64,000 nucleotides of DNA from Bog-473 sp963707835 (lineage in GTDB: Bacteria > Actinomycetota > Acidimicrobiia > Acidimicrobiales > RAAP-2), in assembly GCA_963707835.1 (NCBI GenBank), contig CAVPRI010000002.1, positions 62,001 to 126,000 on the forward strand. The letters run 5' to 3'. The translations under genes and the position numbers were made by a program. Under the pieces are notes generated by a model that made no database searches, was not told the DNA's origin, and saw only the letters and a list, made by a program, of their open reading frames with translations. Below are positions 62,186 to 64,000 of this stretch, piece after piece (positions within the stretch are counted from its first letter, which is position 1; every line of letters starts with the position of its first letter).

Positions 62186-63658
62186 CTAGACGCTCCAGAC
62201 GATCGATTGGGGCTCGGTGTAGGCGAGCAGACCGTAGTCGCCCCCGTCGCGACCGATGCCGCTCATCTTGAAGCCGCCGAACGGTGCCTCGTAGTGGCGC
62301 TGTGAGGTGTTCACCGAGACGCTGCCCGACCGAAGGCGCTTGGCCACGCGCAGGGCGCGGGACCAGTCGGCGGAGTACACACGGTCGTAGAGCCCGTACG
62401 CGGTGCCGTTGGCGATGGCGACACCCTCTTCCTCGTCGTCGAAGGGGATCACAGTCAGCACCGGCCCGAAGATCTCTTCGCGGGCCACCCGCATGGTGGG
62501 GTCTCCGGCGATCAGGGTCGGCGCAACGTAGTACCCCACGGCCGGGTCGCTCGGCCGCGCCCCTCCGGCGAGGATCTCCCCTCCGTCCTCCCACGCCCCT
62601 TCGACGTGGGCCTCCACGCGAGCCCGCTGTGCGGCCGAAATGACCGGACCGACCACGGTCGTCGGGTCGGTGGGATCGCCCACCGTGAGCTGGCTGGCTC
62701 GTTCGACCAGGGCCCCGCAGACCCGGTCGAAGACGCTCCGATGGACCACCCCGCGCGTCGGCGCGGTGCACACCTGTCCGGAGTGAATGGTCCAGGTGGA
62801 GGACAGGCACGTGATGGCGGCCTCGACGTCGGCGTCGTCGAAGACCACGCAGGCGCCCTTGCCGCCCAGCTCCAGCAACGTCCGCTTCATGGCACGCGCC
62901 GCAGCCTGCGCAATGGCGACACCGACGGTGCTCGATCCCGTGAAGCTCACCGCGTCGACGTCGCCGGCGTCGACGAGCGCGGCCGAGGAGGCGGGCCCCT
63001 CACCGTTGACGAGGTTGACCGAACCCGGAGGGAACCCGACCCCATCGAGAATGCGCACCAGCTCCATCACGGCCAGGGGGTCCTGGGGCGCCGGCTTTAC
63101 GACCACGGTGTTGCCGGCGGCCAGCGCCGGACCGATCTTGCCCGCCACGTTCGAGAGGGGGAAGTTGTAGGCGGTGATGCAGGCCACCACTCCGAGCGGG
63201 ACCCGGTTCACCATGGCTCCGATCACACCACCGCCCGAGAACGGCGACGATTCGACGGGCTGGGGCAGGAGCGGGGTCTCGAGGACCGGCCGGGGGTCCC
63301 GCGCAGAGCGTTCCAGGCGGTCCACCGCGAGGGGGATCTGCAGATGCGCCCCGAGCGCCGCGGTGGACCCGGTCTCGGCCATCACCAACGGCAGCAGCTC
63401 GGCCGATTTCGCCCGGAGGGCTGCCGCCGCGTCACGGAGCAGCGCACAGCGGTCCTCAGCGGACCAGGCCGCCCACGCAGGTTGCGCCTCCTTGGCCGCG
63501 GCCACCGCGGCCCGGGCGTCGTCCGCACCGCCATTGGCCGCCAGGCCGACGCACTCTTCGGTGGCGGGATTGACGATCTCGTAGGTCCCCCTCGACGCCT
63601 CCACCCACGCGCCCCCGATGAAGAGCTGACGCTCGTCGTGCCCTGTGGTCTCGGCCAT
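62186..63658 (-). CDS. Aldehyde dehydrogenase (NAD(P)-dependent)
   Basis: This 490-residue ALDH-superfamily enzyme probably converts aldehydes made by the neighbouring alcohol dehydrogenases to acids. AYNFPLSNVAGKIGPALAAG and VVVKPAPQDP form the cofactor site. VSFTGSSTVGVAIAQ, LLELGGKGACVVF (general-base Glu) and SGQVCTAPTRG (catalytic Cys) follow. EEIFGPVLTVIPFD and PFGGFKMSGIGRDGG near the C-terminus are typical. ATG 63658 with AAGGGGG upstream is the start. It converges on the LLM-SDR pair. Confidence 0.95.
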   Translation of the reverse strand: MAETTGHDERQLFIGGAWVEASRGTYEIVNPATEECVGLAANGGADDARAAVAAAKEAQPAWAAWSAEDRCALLRDAAAALRAKSAELLPLVMAETGSTAALGAHLQIPLAVDRLERSARDPRPVLETPLLPQPVESSPFSGGGVIGAMVNRVPLGVVACITAYNFPLSNVAGKIGPALAAGNTVVVKPAPQDPLAVMELVRILDGVGFPPGSVNLVNGEGPASSAALVDAGDVDAVSFTGSSTVGVAIAQAAARAMKRTLLELGGKGACVVFDDADVEAAITCLSSTWTIHSGQVCTAPTRGVVHRSVFDRVCGALVERASQLTVGDPTDPTTVVGPVISAAQRARVEAHVEGAWEDGGEILAGGARPSDPAVGYYVAPTLIAGDPTMRVAREEIFGPVLTVIPFDDEEEGVAIANGTAYGLYDRVYSADWSRALRVAKRLRSGSVSVNTSQRHYEAPFGGFKMSGIGRDGGDYGLLAYTEPQSIVWSV

Positions 63659-63861
63659 GGCGCCCCCTTGCCCGGGCCGCCCTCACGACGGCGGGTCCCA
63701 TTCAACCGGGTGGGGAGGGGCCGGCGCACCCCTCCCACCTCGCCTTCCGTGGTCCCGAGGTCCGGGCCCCGGGGGAATCGAACCGGAAGAATTATTACTT
63801 TCGTCACTTCGCAGGCCATAAGTCCTATGACAGGCTCTATGTTGAAGGTCGTCCACGGGGG
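63659..63861. other. Divergent intergenic region with AT-rich block
   Basis: The 203-base gap separates the aldehyde dehydrogenase from the truncated gene at the right edge. It holds an unusually AT-rich stretch at about 63788-63850 containing TTATTACTTT and a short inverted repeat CATA-AGTCC-TATG (about 63818-63830). Promoters for both directions are expected here, but I cannot name clear hexamers. Confidence 0.4.
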
Positions 63862-64000
63862 ATGAACAGGAGTCTGGTCATGAATCGGCCCACCCAACCG
63901 GGTCCCTCCTCTCTTGGCGCGGATGCCGACAGAGGATCGGGCCCCGGTCCTGGTGGTACCGGCGGGTCCCACGTCGCGGACCACCGCGTCTCGGGGATCG
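63862..64000 (+). CDS. Truncated hypothetical protein (window edge)
   Basis: An open frame runs from ATG 63862 to the end of the window, 46 codons. A second in-frame ATG at 63880 has AGGAG eight bases upstream and may be the true start. The visible N-terminus is Pro/Gly/Ser/Asp-rich, then HVADHRVSGI at the edge. No family can be assigned from this fragment. Coding status is inferred from the ribosome site and lack of stops. Confidence 0.4.
   Translation, partial: MNRSLVMNRPTQPGPSSLGADADRGSGPGPGGTGGSHVADHRVSGI

Noticed and set aside
63765..63790. A tRNA T-loop-like string (GGGAATCGAACC; reverse GGTTCGATTCCC)
   Set aside because: The flanking stems do not pair as a T-arm, and no anticodon arm, D-arm or acceptor stem is found on either strand.

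Overview
This window is high-GC DNA (about 70%) from an actinobacterium, most likely an uncultivated member of Acidimicrobiia or a close relative. That placement is an inference from gene content: an actinobacterial QcrCAB bc1 complex with CtaC/D/E/F oxidase, a HelD-type helicase, a complete mycofactocin set, an NDMA-dependent alcohol dehydrogenase, an F420-type luciferase-like enzyme, many GTG starts and many GTGA/ATGA stop-start overlaps. No rRNA, tRNA, CRISPR array, insertion sequence or phage gene was seen.

Layout. 1-12759 (+) is the distal part of a complex I operon, nuoE(partial)-F-G-H-I-J-K-L-M-N. 12907-14741 holds two convergent short-chain dehydrogenases. 15022-20831 holds a collagen-like membrane protein facing a MacAB-like export operon on the minus strand: an adaptor with Calx-beta-like repeats, an ATPase, a permease and an upstream lipoprotein. 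20941-25592 (-) encodes a phosphatidylglycerol lysyltransferase-like giant coupled to a DUF2252 protein. 25702-26244 (+) is a small HAD phosphatase. 26299-31583 (-) is a YbjQ-hemE-hemH-hemG-lnt operon. 31708-34176 (+) is HelD. 34264-38403 (+) is ctaE-qcrC-qcrA-qcrB. 38515-39177 is an adenylate cyclase with a C-terminal YHS-like metal site. 39449-40201 is an ArsR-SRPBCC fusion with a clear operator. 40368-45600 (-) holds an MFS exporter, ctaF-ctaD-ctaC, tatA and a CopD-like protein. 45614-53018 is mixed: enoyl-CoA hydratase, VC0807-like protein, a diverged GH1-like protein, DedA, an alpha/beta hydrolase and an ABC-2 exporter. 53102-63658 is a mycofactocin redox island: NDMA-ADH, mftD, mftF, mftA, mftB, mftC, mftE, SDR, zf-UBP, LLM enzyme, SDR and aldehyde dehydrogenase. 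A truncated ORF begins at 63862.

How the genes work together. The first 45 kb assembles much of an aerobic respiratory chain: NADH to menaquinone (Nuo), then to the QcrCAB/CtaCDEF supercomplex. Haem synthesis genes and Tat, which exports the Rieske protein, lie nearby. The last 11 kb makes the peptide-derived redox cofactor mycofactocin and the nicotinoprotein-type dehydrogenases expected to use it.

Sequence quality. Roughly 30 small indels split conserved genes (nuoF, nuoG, nuoN, hemE, hemH, hemG, helD, ctaF, mftA-D, mftF and others). Those examined at base level mostly fall in CG-dinucleotide runs or homopolymers, which points to long-read assembly error rather than gene decay. Frameshifted genes are given as one span with the breaks noted.
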